Part shown: piece by piece, positions 63,238 through 64,000 of the stretch
Layout of the letters: the number at the start of each line of letters is the position of its first letter
How positions within the stretch are numbered: the first letter of the stretch is position 1
NCBI RefSeq assembly: GCF_000177195.2
Contig: NC_015953.1
Span: 124,001 to 188,000 of the forward strand
DNA from: Streptomyces sp. SirexAA-E
Lineage (GTDB): Bacteria > Actinomycetota > Actinomycetes > Streptomycetales > Streptomycetaceae
DNA: 64,000 bases
Direction of reading: 5' to 3'
The notes under the pieces: model-generated
The model's database searches: none
Seen by the model: the letters and a program-made list of their open reading frames with translations, nothing else
Told to the model about the DNA's origin: nothing
Made by a program: the position numbers and the translations under genes

Positions 63238-63540
63238 AGGATTCCTCCTCGGGTGGCTGCGGTGGGCAGCGCGGCATGTCCGTACAGTAACGGCCGGTGG
63301 GACAGGGGCCGGTGGTTCGAGATCACTGACCGAACACGAGCGCGACGGCCGTACGGCGGGGCGGGGGCACAGCGGTCCGGGTGCCCGTGTGAGCGATGAG
63401 TTCGGGCGGCGGATCCTCGCCTCCGCGTGGCTCCGTCGGCGGACGTGATCCGGGCCGGGAAGGAACGGCGGCCACGCCGATCGGCCATGGCCGACCGCCG
63501 CCGCCTCCCGGGCACGGGCAACGGCGAGGGGCGTACAGCC
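63238..63540. other. Gap without a supported gene
   Basis: The stretch upstream of the divergent LigT gene has only GC-driven frames. I see no repeat and no clear promoter; both flanking genes are transcribed away from it. Confidence 0.45.
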
Positions 63541-63573
63541 GTCGGGCGGCCCACCTGCGGGTGGCCGCCCGAC
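63541..63573. terminator. Hairpin in the leader of the LigT gene
   Basis: GTCGGGCGGCC at 63541-63551 pairs with GGCCGCCCGAC at 63563-63573 over 11 perfect base pairs and an 11-nt loop. It ends 23 bp before the LigT GTG. It may be a leader structure or an attenuator rather than a terminator of another gene. Confidence 0.45.
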
Positions 63574-63596
63574 GCCGGTGGTGTACGAAGTTCTTC

Positions 63597-64000
63597 GTGA
63601 ACGATCAGATCCGGTCCGCGACCGTCCGCGTCTTCGTGGCCCTTGCTCCGCCCGACGACGCCAAGGAGGAGTTGGCGCAGGCGCTGCGACCCGCCTACGC
63701 CGCCCACCCCCGTATGCGGTGGAACCGCATCGAGGACTGGCACATCACCCTGGCGTTCCTCGGTGAGCTGCCGAGGTCGGCTGTGTCACCCCTCCGTCCG
63801 CCGCTCGCGGAACTCGCGGCGAGGCACAGCCCCCTGCACCTGGCGCTGCGCGGCGGCGGGCACTTCGACGAGCGTGTGCTGTGGAGCGGGATCGGCGGGG
63901 ACGTCGAGGGGCTGCGGCTGCTGGCCGGGGAGGTACGGGAGCTGGCCAGGGCACACGGCGTCGACTTCCCGGACCGTCCGCTGAACCCCCACCTGACGCT
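63597..64000 (+). CDS. thpR: 2'-5' RNA ligase family protein (LigT/ThpR), cut by window edge
   Basis: The first 134 residues of a 2H-phosphoesterase-superfamily RNA ligase or cyclic phosphodiesterase. The GTG at 63597 starts NDQIRSATVRVFVALAPPDD, the family N-terminus. The first catalytic HxT motif is HITLAFLG near residue 50. The second (NPHLTL) begins at the last bases of the window, so both motifs are present and the gene continues beyond it. LigT proteins ligate tRNA halves through 2'-5' bonds or cleave cyclic phosphates; the cellular role is uncertain. Confidence 0.9.
   Translation, partial: MNDQIRSATVRVFVALAPPDDAKEELAQALRPAYAAHPRMRWNRIEDWHITLAFLGELPRSAVSPLRPPLAELAARHSPLHLALRGGGHFDERVLWSGIGGDVEGLRLLAGEVRELARAHGVDFPDRPLNPHLT

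Noticed and set aside
1..64000. tRNA, rRNA and insertion-sequence signatures.
   Set aside because: No cloverleaf-like tRNA sequence, ribosomal RNA core, transposase motif or terminal inverted repeats were seen on reading both strands. A dedicated tRNA or IS search could still find a divergent one.

Overview
The window is high-GC actinobacterial DNA with strong third-position GC bias, many GTG starts and dense oppositely oriented genes. RecA, the WXG100/CpnT-like pair, the GPP34, DUF6891-like and DUF574 methyltransferase families and the regulators all point to Streptomyces or a close relative. The content is typical of an accessory (arm-like) part of the chromosome: many divergent regulator-enzyme pairs, gene fragments, a giant secreted-toxin-like gene, and no tRNA, rRNA, IS element or CRISPR that I can see.

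Layout. 0-8 kb: a recA with its own LexA-type box but no recX behind it, a lipoprotein with a duplicated domain, an amidase divergent from a TetR regulator across a clear palindrome, a polytopic membrane protein, and a YraQ/DUF318 permease behind a CsoR-like palindrome. 8.4-16.3 kb: a complete eight-gene equivalent of the poorly understood Escherichia coli yhf operon (yhfZ, Y, U, T, php, S, X, W). The first two genes each carry an identical 21-bp element in their promoters. 16.4-21.2 kb: SDR and SnoaL-like genes divergent from a LysR regulator, a DUF6891-like gene, a deletion scar in which the 3' halves of an SDR gene and a tetR gene abut head to head, and an accessory methionine aminopeptidase. 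21.4-30.5 kb: a small secreted protein, a ~1000-residue secreted PA14/glucose-dehydrogenase-like/CBM6/DUF1080 protein, a TetR/epoxide-hydrolase-like pair, an FAD monooxygenase, and a quinone oxidoreductase/MarR pair.

30.5-36.7 kb: a leftward operon for the lower protocatechuate 4,5-cleavage (gallate) pathway: PrpF-type oxalomesaconate tautomerase, LigJ-type hydratase, LigK-type aldolase, LigI-type pyrone-dicarboxylate lactonase and an MFS importer. A GntR/FCD regulator is divergent from it; the ring-cleaving dioxygenase is not in the window. 37.4-49.3 kb: a WXG100 protein followed at once by a 3841-residue protein with a CpnT-like N-terminus, a proline/alanine-rich region, an HEXXH zincin motif, long repetitive central modules, a coiled coil, an OTU-like domain whose catalytic Cys is Ala, and a second OTU-like domain with an intact Cys/His pair. 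This looks like a type VII-associated polymorphic toxin or effector.

49.5-64 kb: mixed single genes: GPP34 protein, Tat-exported barrel protein, DUF574 methyltransferase, BtrH-like cysteine peptidase, DUF899 protein, aminoglycoside phosphotransferase-like kinase, DoxX protein, SUKH/SMI1 protein, NmrA-like reductase, sirtuin, GlsB-like membrane protein with a textbook terminator, and a 2'-5' RNA ligase (LigT) cut by the window edge. The regulator pairs are well supported because nearly every divergent intergenic region contains a recognisable palindrome.
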